64,000 nt of DNA, taken from assembly GCF_040054535.1 (NCBI RefSeq), contig NC_090796.1, positions 6,809,001 through 6,873,000 on the forward strand, read 5' to 3'. This DNA comes from Antennarius striatus. Taxonomy: Eukaryota; Chordata; Actinopteri; Lophiiformes; Antennariidae. The first letter of the stretch is position 1; the number at the start of each line of letters is the position of its first letter. Below the pieces are notes generated by a model, which was not told the origin of the DNA, did no database searches, and saw only the letters and a program-made list of their open reading frames with translations. The translations under genes were made by a program, and so were the position numbers. This document shows, one piece after another, positions 53,395-64,000 of this stretch.

Positions 53395-53520
53395 GCAGTG
53401 CACTGGCGTCGCGCCCGGAGTTTCCCCTGCCTCACGCCCTCAGTCAGCCTGGATAGGCAGCAGCTCCCCATGACCCACGACAGCAGAACACGCAGTTAGA
53501 AAATGAATGAGTGAATAAAT
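53395..53520 (+). repeat. Dispersed repeat fragment with GAATGAGT tail
   Basis: It contains CCCTGCCTCACGCC and a block related to CCTGGATAGGCAGCAGC, then GTTAGAAAATGAATGAGTG, the layout of the GGATGG-tailed fish repeat at 17941 and 51055. Confidence 0.6.
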
Positions 53521-54269
53521 GAATTGATTTTATTGCTTTTATTTTTCTAAATTTCTCAAGAGAAATTAAGCTTAAAACAAACACACAAAAAAATCAATAT
53601 TCAGTTTTTGGAAAAAGGACATCAATACATTCTCATCTCTGAAGGTTGAATGTTTGCTTGACAATCAACTGCCGATAAGCCCTATCTCCTCTATTATTTG
53701 TTCAAATGAATTCCATGATGCACCGATGAAGACAACTGATAAGATTCACTGTCGTCTCAGAGATAATAACAGTTCTGTCAGTTGTCTGTCACTGAGAGGA
53801 TCATTTGTTTTAAAAACACCAGTAATCTGAAATTTTTAATTTTTTTTTGTAACTCTGTCCTGACTCAGAAAAAAACACAAATTGCACCACACAGCAACAT
53901 TTTATTTGATTTGGCTTTAAGTAAAAAAAACTTCTTTGTTTGGCTCGCCTTGAAATGTACAATAGAAATGTCAGAGAAATTGTTCTGGTGCATTGCTCAT
54001 ATGGCTGTCACGTCTCTACACCATTACAGAACACTTACAAGAGAATGAGTATACCCATTTTGTGAACTCCAACAAAATGTTTGGGTTTAACCTGACAGAC
54101 AGCCTTTCACCTTCATGAACATGAATAGGAGTTTTACAGGTGTCTTTGTCATACAGGTGACGCCCCATTCAAGTAAACTGTGACCCTCTGACTCTAAATA
54201 CAAATAAGGAAATGGAAGAACTATTCTTGGCTAAGTAACATTTTTTTCTAATGAGTAAGGTGTCATTGG

Positions 54270-54270
<1 letters not shown>

Positions 54271-54306
<36 letters not shown>

Positions 54307-54345
54307 GTGCGTGTGTGCGTGTGTGCGTGTGTGTGTGTGTATGTG
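54271..54345. repeat. (TG)n with GCGTGT interruptions
   Basis: An alternating TG tract of about 75 bases with regular GCGTG interruptions in intergenic DNA. Confidence 0.9.
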
Positions 54346-57061
54346 TGTTTGTGCATGCACGTTAGATGAAGACAAAGAGGGAAAACCCAGCATCGTGAAG
54401 GAGCTGCGGACGTGACATGAAGCAAAGATTGTCTGCTGGCGCAACCCCTGGCAAACACAGCCAAACCCGTTGCTAGCAGGAAAAGGTGAAAGAATTTTAA
54501 TTGATCTACTTGAAGACATTCATGGCTTTTTATTTTAAAATAAGATATTAGTATTCCTTCCTAAAGTGAGTCAAGAATAGTAGTATAAGTTGACTTCTGG
54601 ACTAGTAAATATTGGTAAGATCAACTGTGTTATTCAGATGAAGCCTTTTTGACATTACAATAGTGTCATAAAGTGATTAAAGAACTCCTACATAGATGTA
54701 GATGTGATTTGACCCAGTAAACATAATGATTCACATTATTATGGCTGCAATTTGGTTCTTTTTGAAGCGACATTTCGTTTTTTTCCGGGCACAGAAATCC
54801 TCCTTACAGACATGACTTCCAGTATTCAGAGAAGGAAATGGATTCTATGGGATAATAGTATGAGAATAACTAGCTGTGCAACAGTAAAATAATAATCAGT
54901 AACTGTGAATCCATTATCAGTGGCACACAATCTCATGTTTGGTCAACAGCAACACAAAAGCACATGCAAATTAAACGTTTAAGTTAATTACACCTGATGC
55001 TTAAAATACAACAGAAGGAATATCTCATGTGTTATATAATTTTGCTCACTGCTATGAAAATCTTCTTTTGTTCCTTGTAGAGAGAAACAGGATACATTTT
55101 CCCCTGAAATAACTTCCCCTAGTTATTAATTCACCAAGGCAGTAGAGCCATTAAAATAAAAGAAGCATGATTTCATGAAGAGAAATATCCATCCTTGCAG
55201 GATAGTCTTACTTGACAAACAATATTAAAATAAGCTGATGCAGCCTCAGAATAAGTAGGCAAAGATAATAATTTAAATCATGGATTGTAAACCATTTGCA
55301 GGAAAGGTTTCCATCTCTTCAGATGTTACTTAAGCAGTATAAATTCTGCCCATTTTATCAAGCTTTGTTTTGTTTAGAAATTGTAGTGGATTCAGACGAC
55401 TCAAAAAAAAATTGTTGTGCCACCAAAAGGCTTCTTTGTACAGTAAGAACATATGAGATTTTCTCTATGACACATCATGCATATTAAGTTGCCATCTTAA
55501 CACGTTTATAAGAGATGACCTACTACTGTAGAACACATAATCTAACAAGGAAAAATTTGGTGTTTGAGAAATTAGTCACCCTATTTGTACAACATGTTAT
55601 CAATATGCGATAGCAAAGGCTTTGGAGATACAACACTGAATAAACCTTAAAGAAACCATTCTGAGGGATTGAAACATTTTTGACAAGTCCAAGTTACATG
55701 TTGGGTTGCATTACATTTTCATAATCTGCTAAAGTACTATTCTCTAAGTGCAGTGATTTGATGTCTAAGGTTTAATGCAGAGGCATTTTAGAAATAGTTT
55801 TCCAATGCCGTGAGATTCTATTTGCATTTGACCAGTTGAGGAGCCGGTAAAGAATGTTTGAGCTGCCACAAAAACCTGAAAAAAAATTCCCATACAAGTA
55901 TTTTCCAGGGTGTGTCACCAGTGCTAAAAAAAAAAAAAAAAAGTTATTGCATTCAGTTTAAAAGATTCAAATGAAAATTAATTGATCTGGATGATTTCCA
56001 TAATCTGGATGTTGTTTACATTTAGGTTTAAATTCTTTCACAGACATTAAATTTATTTGAACTGTTTTGTGTTTGAACTTCAGATTTATGTCTTTGTTTA
56101 CAAGAGAAAGTTAACTACTTATGAAAACAAGTCTGATGACTGATTTATGAATAAAATGAAGTAATAAATAAAAAATAAATAAAAAAATCATTACCCAACC
56201 CCAGGGTGCACCACAGAGTACAATTTACGAGGATGATACTCATAAAAAGTACTTTGTAATTTGAAGTTTCCGAGTGTTCTCAACCCTACCTAGTAGGCTG
56301 ATTAGACTCATACAGCGCAGTATCTGAATTAGAACCTGTTGAATATTATTTCCTTGACATCCATCTTACCCCAAAAGCAGTAAACTTTAGTTGCATTTGG
56401 GACGACAACGTTTTCTGGGTCTCATAATGTAGACTTCTGAATTCAGGTTCCACAGTTCAGTTTTTTTTGTGACATCTTGCTGTCTGTGTGAGAATGGGCA
56501 AAACACAACTCTTCTGACCTAACCTGTACATAAAGCTGTATTTTTTAACCAGCAGTAGATGACTTTGAAGTACAAGCAGATATGTGTGCAGGATTTTGTG
56601 CGGGCCTCGCTGTCCCATCCTCATCTCCTCTCCTCCTGCCTCCAGAAGGAAGAAGGAAATTAAAAAGCAAAAAGCAGGTATAAGTCTTTCCCATCTTTTA
56701 CTTTGTACACAGATGTGAACACAATGCTGTGCCTGTGTGCTGGTGATAAATGTGTTGCGTGAACAGGGTGATGATTGATATTTATTGTCTGGACGCGTCT
56801 CAGGGGATTACTCAAAGTTTGGAGACGTGCGATTTGGTTCAGTCCTCCTTTGCTTATGTCCCTGATTTTGGGTGTGTCTGTACCTCTGCGGTTGTTTACT
56901 CCTAACATGCTGAGAAGTAGAGCAAGATTCTAACCAATAGTGTGAGGATGTTTGTGTGAAAAGATTATGGGTTATACTATGACTAGTTTACAGCAGGGCA
57001 TTTGCTTTGTGATTGTTAAGTTTAATGTAGCAGGGCAGCTAAATTCCTGGCATGACAGCCT

Positions 57062-57170
57062 GGTGTGTGTGTGTGTGTGTGTCTGTGTGTGTGTGTGTGC
57101 GTTCGTGTGTGTGCGTGTGTGTGTGTGTGTGTGCGTATTTGTGTGTATGTGTGTGTGTGTATATGTGTGT
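57062..57170. repeat. Imperfect (TG)n tract
   Basis: About 110 bases of TG units with CT, GC and TA interruptions. Confidence 0.9.
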
Positions 57171-57479
57171 ATGTTTGACCTTCTGATCTACTCATGAGTA
57201 GTTTCGCATTCATTTGTAGAATCGGTGCCGTTCCATTCTAGATCCTCAACACATTCAATTCAAAACATTTGCATAAGAAATGTTCTTGTGACAAGGTTCC
57301 AGGTTTGATTGCTTTCTGTGCAGAGTTGGTATGTTCTATCTGTGTGAGATAGGGAAGGAAGAACCTAAGAGTACAACAGTAGAGAGAAGTCCATCTGAAA
57401 GTCTAAATCCCAAACCAAGTCTGCAAACCAGGTGATCAATAAGAACAGGCAAACACATCTGATCAGGAACAGGCAAAAT

Positions 57480-57662
57480 CAACGCAGAGTATAAGTGAAT
57501 GGGTTCTCTCTAGGTTCCCTGGCTTCCTCCCACCTCTAAAAACATGCAGCTTAGATGAATTGATCTCATCAAATTGTCCGTAGGTTCCAGTGTAACTCGT
57601 GACCTGCTGAAGACAAGATGATGACAACTGTCTCGTCTTCAACAAGATGGATGAATGAATGG
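57480..57662 (+). repeat. Dispersed repeat with GGATGAATGAATGG tail
   Basis: It contains CTAGGTTCCCTGGCTTCCTC, CACCTCTAAAAACATGC and an end of AAGATGGATGAATGAATGG, matching the SINE-like family seen reversed at 17941-18260. The middle part is deleted. Confidence 0.65.
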
Positions 57663-58910
57663 ATGTTCTTGTTACTTCTTGGTGAAGCCCTACTGCAGGT
57701 TCCCAAAGTCACAATGAGATCACTTCCGTTTGTTTGTTTTTTAGCAGAATTTTGATGGATTTGACGAATGGATTTGCTTGAAATTTTCCCTGAAGGTGTA
57801 CAGTAGCATGTGCTGAACATGGTTACTTTTTTGTGATGATGTAGAAAAAGACTTTGAGTATCGCCGTGTTTTTAATCTCAAAGAGGGCAGAGGGGCCAAG
57901 ACAAGTTCAGCAGTCCAGGAGAGCTGTTAGCTGCAAATTTTCCGATTGAACTGGAATATGGTGTCATAGCGCTCCTCGTGTTGTTGTCACTGATTTACAG
58001 GTGTTGGCTCATGCACCTGTTACTGAGTCTATTACCCAGAGTGCCTTAAAATGAGTTCGATGGCTAGATAAGCTTCTGAATAACATCTTTAGTGCTGTGT
58101 ATCAGTATAAGATTTTCATAATAGGATCCCTTTAATGTCTTTATCTGCGACCTACCCACGCAATCGGACTGGCTTTAAAGATTAACCCAAGGTAAACAAG
58201 GTAGAGTCGACCAGAGAGGTTTGAGCGGATATTACCTCACCAGTGGATTTAATGGTAGTTAAATCCTCACCAAACATTAGGCTCAAGATAACGTATTTGG
58301 TCTGGACTTGATATGTCAAGGTATCTTTAAATGTGCAGAAGGAATATTCTCAGCATATTTGATTATTCCAACAATTTTTCTTTTATTTATTTATTCTTTT
58401 TTGATTTATCCATACATTTTATGTTTGCCACTATTATGCCCTAATTAACAATTTTATAGTTTACATTTTGACGTTTTTTGCCACAAACACTGCTCTGGTT
58501 GAAGATGTCTCTGTGATGTTTGTGTGTGTATGTGTGTGTGTGTGCGTGGTTAAGGTAATATATGTTTATGGACATCCGTAAAGGATGTGGAAATTTTGTG
58601 GAAAATTTCTACAAAAAATTTTCCACAAATTTTTTTTGTGGTAATTTTTCGCAAGGGAAAATTTAGCAAGGGAAATTAGTGTAGAACATAATTCCGATTT
58701 TGCCTTCAATGGTTACAAGTCATGGTTATCCAAAGTTGTTAAAATTGATTTTCATTCAGAGTTCAGACTTCATTGGTCAAAAAACTGTAAATGCTTCTGG
58801 GTAGAAACATAACCCAGCCAACATTGGTTCCTACTCATACTTGAGCACCAATTATCCCTTGGAGGGTCAATGCATCCTTTGTTTTCTACAGGAGAACAAC
58901 CCTGTTAATA

Positions 58911-58946
58911 ACAGTAATAATAATAATAATAATAATGATAATAATA

Positions 58947-59012
<66 letters not shown>
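58911..59012. repeat. (TAA)n microsatellite
   Basis: About 33 TAA units with a few TAG/TGA interruptions. Confidence 0.95.
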
Positions 59013-59014
<2 letters not shown>

Positions 59015-60419
59015 GAATGACATAACAGGCAGGTTGTGACAGAGTTTTCCTATAGTCTACATTGCCAGCACTAACTTTCAACCAGACGAAATTGTCTTCA
59101 GTCTTGATGTTGGTGAACATCTCCATGAACTTAAATACATTATAGATTCATTTCTGTCTTTTAAAGTTAGTATTAAACATGTACTGTATATTAAACTGTT
59201 CAAAATTTAGGGCGATAGGGCCAACCATTAACCTAAAAAAGAATTACGCCTGTGGATTCCTTATTTTTTCATGATAAATGCGTACTGTACACTGTTTGTT
59301 ATATTGTGTTGAGGTTTGGTGAAATACACACAGAACATACTGCACATACACCCTACAATTAAACTCCATGAAAGAGTTAAAAGAACACTCAATACAGCTT
59401 CCTGTTTGAAAACCACCAATCAACTATTTATAGCATCTGGCACTTTAAAATAGATATTTTGTCAGGGAAATTCTTCCTGTTCAATGATCGTTGCTAATTC
59501 TCTGAAGACATTCAGCCTCAGTGTTGATGACTCACATCTCTTTAATACAAGCGTCATTGCACTTTTGGTCTCTTCAGGTTTGATACCATTTCAGGCCTAA
59601 GATGTTTCACTTCCAAGGTTCTTGGAGAATTTCCTCTTCGGGTCAGGCAGTCATAAATAGCTTGATCATTTCCCACAAATATACTGTCTCCCAGTAATAT
59701 AATACAAACATTTCACCCAAATTAGTATACTTAAAAACATCAGAAATACTATTTAGGGGTTGATAAAATAAGTGATTTCAACCTTTATTATACAATTCTT
59801 TAAAAAAATATATAATTTGAGAGGATTGTCTTTGGAAGAGGCAGTGTGAAAACCTAATGATAAATACAGATGTGTTCATATTTAGGAGTTATATTATGGA
59901 CTTAGCGATGATTTGAAAATTGTGTAGATCCTCGTTGAGTTAAAAAGAACATTGAAATTTAAAATAAGTAAGGATTACAATGTAATATGACTGACATGTG
60001 AAATGGTTAAGAGCAATAAGTGCGATAAAAGTTTCTGTTGTATTTGTCATTCTTGGTATTAGATATTCTGGTTTATTTCATGGATTGTACAGGATGGGCA
60101 AAATAAACTTTCGAAATATTTTTTTTTAGAGAAAAGAAAATGCTTACTGCACACAGCTCAGATTTTGTACTGTAACCTGCAACCGAAATGAACCATTCCT
60201 TAAAAAAAAAAAAAAAACATATTTCAGCTGCTGCCATGATCTGTTGGCTGTTAGTGCTACAAATAGCAGCAAACTGTACAAAGCATTTGAACACACCAGA
60301 GGGCAGCACAGGGTAAGTGATAAGGAAATGGAATCTAAAAAAAAAGTCAGCTGTTATTCTTTAAAACAAGTAAAATAGCACGTTAATAAATATGGGTGTT
60401 GTTTGAAAATGTTTAAGTT

Positions 60420-60718
60420 ACTTTATCAATTCCCAGTGGGGATTTCACTTGATATATTAAACACACACAACTGCGCACACACACAAAAAGCGTCTGTAGG
60501 CATGCAATTAAGGTAGAGATGGTATAATAAAGTGCAGCCATATAGCAGCACCCTAAGAGCAGCTTGTGGGGTTCGGTGCCTTGTTAAAGGGCACCTCAGC
60601 AGTACTCAGGAGGTCAACACTCTCCAGCTACCAGTTCGTACTCCAGACTTAGGTCCATGATGGACTGCAACCCTCCGGTACCCAAGCCAAGTCCTTTTGG
60701 ACTGAGCTACTGCTGCCG
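60420..60718 (-). repeat. tRNA-derived SINE copy C (minus orientation)
   Basis: It shares with copies A and B the tail block (ATTCCCAGTGGGGATT), a CA-rich segment, CTGTAGGCATGCAATTAAGG and GGGCACCTCAGCAGTACTC, then an inverted tRNA-like head ending GACTGAGCTACTGCTGCCG. Confidence 0.7.
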
Positions 60719-60842
60719 AAAACATAATGAAGTTTACTGGTTACACAAGGACACAGCAAATCATCTGATGATCTGATTTTTAAATCCATTCTTTAGTCAC
60801 ACTGTTAATGAAATCCAATCATTCTCAAACAAACTCATCAGT

Positions 60843-60848
60843 TTTATT
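60843..60848 (-). terminator. Possible poly(A) signal of gid4
   Basis: TTTATT (AATAAA on minus) lies about 1.25 kb beyond the gid4 stop. The 3' UTR would then cover 60.85-62.09 kb, which has no other recognised feature. Uncertain. Confidence 0.3.
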
Positions 60849-62090
60849 ACAACTCTGATACGCTTTACAAACATGGCACCATCACATGGAAAGGGAACAT
60901 GAAACAGTTTTTCATAGGCAATTTAAAAAAAATAATTCCTTTAATGAAGATAGAGATTTTTTCATATACTATATGGATAGAATAAAATTCTAGGTTTAAT
61001 GTTGGGAGAGTGCTTTTCTGAAAGTGTTGCATAGTCAAGGCGACAAACAAAGGGACATAATTTAAAATAACATGAGTGAGTAAAAAGCTTTGTTTAATGC
61101 AGAATGCAGGGTAAAAATACTCTCTTTTTGAATACTTTAATGTGATTGTTTTGGCTCTACACCTCCCACCCAGTCAAACCATTAAAAACTAGCCAAAAAG
61201 CCTGACTCACGAGCTAGATGTGTGTGTACAAGTGTGTGTGCAGGTAGAATCCTGACTGCAAGCATTTGTAATTTACAGTCCATTTTCATTTGTGCAAATG
61301 TAACTCAAAAGAAAAAAAAATCCACAGCCATCACAGGTGATAATCTCCAAAGCAGTTGTATGAACACTGGGGAAAAGCTTATTTTTGTGTCACACACATT
61401 GCAGCCTTTGCAATCATCTTTTAGAGAAAAATAACAAAATATCCTCTTGGCAGGCAAATAAATAACCGGCTTAGCTTTTACAAAAAAATACTGTCATTCC
61501 ATCTTGTGGGTTGATTAATGCTCCAATTAATCATGGCCCCAACTTTACCTTTGATTTTCTTCCACTCAGACTTGGAGATTAACTCCTCAGACTTTCTAAA
61601 AGTAGACTCAGGGGAATCCTTGTCCAACATGTAGACACTTGCATTTTCACTCACTCCACATCAGCTCAAAATATTCCTAGTAGCAAGACAGGAAGGGGAA
61701 TTCCTGAATCAGCTTATAAAGTGTATCCAGATCCTGTGCCAAGCCTTTTTAAAATCAATGTTAAAAAGAAATGAGGAAAAGGGGAACACTACAAGAGCCA
61801 CACCCAGTCTCTTCTGCTGGTTCTAACTTTCCAAACTCCAACGCGGGAGCAGAGATGCATGTTTTTTCCTTTCGTAACTTCCATACATACATTCATTTGT
61901 CCAACATCCCACCGCTTGATCAACTGGCTGTCTGTCCATTCACTGAAAACAGGTGAAAGCTTGTACTTTTATAAAGTAAAAGATCTCATCCTTAGTCTTT
62001 CTCATTTTCCTCTGTTTAAGCATCCGCAGACCTCCTCTTTGTTTCAAGTCTCTATCCATCCACAAAAAAGATCCACGATGTTGGCCAATG

Positions 62091-64000
62091 TCACCGGAAC
62101 TCGTAGATGGCAGCACTGTGCTCGGGAACGTGGGTGAGGTTTAGTGACTGGTACCTGCAGTTAAACAATATAGTATATATTAGAATACGTACAAGAAGAC
62201 AACAAGATATTACAAAGCACATTGGATACCTAATCCTTACCCAGCCTGTTTCATTGTATGTTCATGGAATGTTAAACTAAAAGCTGCTTTACTTGTAAGA
62301 AACTCATATCTCCTTAAGTTTTAATACATATTTCTAAAAATCAAAACACTTACGACAGTGTAAAAGTAGTCCTGAGCTTATAACCCGGCAGTACAACCAA
62401 ATTAATCAAATTCAAACTGTAGTTTCATCCATGTAAGGTTAGTTAGAAGTAGAGCTGTCCCATTCATCTGTTAATAATCTCAGCAACTCTAATGGAGAAA
62501 TTAAAAACTGAGGGCACCTTGACAGAAGCAAATAGCTAGAATTTTTGCTGTTGACTCCCCAAACCTGATATTCTTAAAGCCATTCCCTCACAAGTCTGAT
62601 GAAGTCGGATGAGTAATATAATAACTCAAACTCCCCTCACATTCAATAATGTTTAACTGTGTTACCATTCAGAGCTTCTGTGATAATAGTAGCCCTCGAT
62701 CGTCGCTGTGGATTTCTGGAAGCAAATGTAGTAGAATCCAGCAAAAGACGCGCCGCTGATGTCTTTAATTGTATGATCAGGAACCAGAAACTGTTCCTGA
62801 AGAAAACAGACATGATGAGAAATAGCAGCAGCTGCAGTTTAGAGGTGATTTACTACAACAAGAGGTCAGGCTCAATTTACAAACCTACCCTTACCTTCCA
62901 CCTCATAAAAATATAGTCAGAGTTCTTCAGATCCTCATAGTCAAAATCATCAGAGTTAAATGTTTTGGCATACTGGTAGAAGGCCTGGAACTTGCCCTTG
63001 ACACAAAAAATAAGATTATTAGGTCATCGCTTAGAAGCCTGCAGTGGAGCACTTTGGTAGATTTAAATGAAAAATGCTTACCCAGTGCTTACGGTCTACA
63101 TCCTCATCTGCATCCCATTTCCGGGTGAGAAATGGACGCTTACTACTGATGATCTCTCCAGCGAAGAACGTAGTCAGAGTTGGATATTCCTGTGACAAAT
63201 CACAACACAGAAACATGTACATTGTTAAAGTGAGATTTACAGCCTGATTTGACAGTTGTATAACATGACATCCATAGACCATCAATGTATCTTGACAGGG
63301 CAGACATATGTTCAATTATATATGTTTCTGCCTTAATGAAGAAATTATTCACCTCTGTTAATCCTTTTATCTTCAGGTAGCCACACAGGTAGGAATCCTC
63401 CATGGTGACATGCTTAAGAAAGGAAACAGTAAACGCTATTAATGAAAAGAATTGCGGGGTTTTGAACATCCAAGTGGGGAATGCTGAGAAATAAATTTAT
63501 GGAATGAATATTATCTAATAACTTTTAATAGAAAATGGCAAGAAACGCCCAGGATTTTTAGAGTCTTCTGACAAATGCTGCCAAAAATTGTGAAATCACT
63601 AAGTTTTATTTCTGTAAACATCAAGAACAAAACTGTCACTTTCATTTGAATGGGTCGCAGGGGAATTGCTACGTTCACATCTAGTTATTCGAGATATTCA
63701 ATTTCAGGCCAGGGCTCATTGATTTTCCAGCTGTCAATCACCAGTCCGAACATTTGACAGATCACCAGCAGCCCCTGACAGCTCGACTGAATCAAGAAAT
63801 ATTCACTTCATTGTCCCACCTGCAAAACAACCTCCACGTCGTAAGAGTTCCCTTTGCTCTTCTGATGGCCCCTAAACTTGGAACCGCTGTACAGCAGCGA
63901 AGTGACAACACCAGGCTGGTGGGTGTTTATCGGTGGCGAGGGAATAAGCGAGGCCGAGGATGTGAAGGCCACGACATTTGAGTCGCAAAGGTATCCAGCG
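62091..64000 (-). CDS. gid4: GID4, substrate receptor of the GID/CTLH E3 ligase (partial)
   Basis: GID4 (yeast Vid24) is the receptor of the GID/CTLH ubiquitin ligase that binds proteins with N-terminal proline degrons. Minus-strand exons are 64000-63820 (cut by the window end), 63412-63353, 63189-63082, 62996-62895, 62796-62666 and 62154-62091. The order of translated parts matches vertebrate GID4 nearly residue for residue (recalled): [91 protein letters not shown], then [39 protein letters not shown], and [20 protein letters not shown] at the end. All exon phases agree. The first coding exon's start is beyond 64000. The high conservation of the beta-barrel fits its housekeeping role. Confidence 0.97.

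Larger units (their letters stand above)
50573..60842. other. Large intergenic region, noxo1 to gid4
   Basis: About 10 kb with no recognised coding exon on either strand. It holds copies of the GGATGG-tailed dispersed repeat (51055-51660, 53395-53520, 57480-57662), simple repeats (51758-51805, about 52410-52490, 54271-54345, 57062-57170, 58911-59012), a poly-A run at 55925-55943 and a SINE at 60420-60718. Open frames up to about 117 codons in this stretch look like chance. Confidence 0.5.

Overview
This window looks like teleost fish nuclear DNA. The evidence is vertebrate genes split by GT-AG introns, dense microsatellites (CA, TA, TAA, TTC, ATCT/CCAT), dispersed fish-type repeats ending in GGATGGATGG, and the gene content itself. 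The order lcmt1 - aqp8 - aqp8 - alpha globin - beta globin - alphaD-like globin matches the teleost globin locus usually called the LA cluster. The species cannot be named from the sequence alone.

Layout. 270-2183 (+): the 3' exons of lcmt1, the PP2A leucine carboxyl methyltransferase. 4054-6892 and 9922-12145 (+): two tandem aquaporin-8 genes with the same five-exon structure; the second has NPP in place of the first NPA motif. 12416-13339 (-): an adult-type alpha globin that converges tail to tail with the second aqp8. 14890-15778 (+): a beta globin, divergent (head to head) from alpha globin. The roughly 1.5 kb between them carries a tight group of GATA, CACCC, E-box and CCAAT motifs on the alpha side. 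18848-20784 (-): a second alpha-family gene with the length and N-terminus of alphaD. All three globins have the standard three exons and complete reading frames. An intron-containing tRNA-Ile(UAU)-like sequence lies inside intron 1 of alpha globin.

22540-25620 holds several broken pieces of Tx1/L1-like LINEs, joined end to end through TTC-rich microsatellites; this looks like a target-specific element that inserts into TTC repeats. 31080-41313 (+): a TEX2-like gene of eleven coding exons, encoding a membrane-anchored SMP lipid-transfer protein; one intron carries a 1.3 kb decayed hAT DNA transposon with an intact 8-bp target duplication. 47657-50462 (-): noxo1 in eight exons (PX domain, two SH3 domains, proline-rich tail). 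62091-64000 (-): gid4, the substrate receptor of the GID/CTLH ubiquitin ligase, cut off by the window end.

The globins act together as subunits of red-cell haemoglobin. The other genes are neighbours by synteny, not by pathway. Exon lengths of every complete gene sum to a multiple of three with the splice sites chosen here, which supports the models. No LTR retroelement, CRISPR array or bacterial-type element was seen. The rest is intergenic DNA with simple repeats and SINE-like elements.
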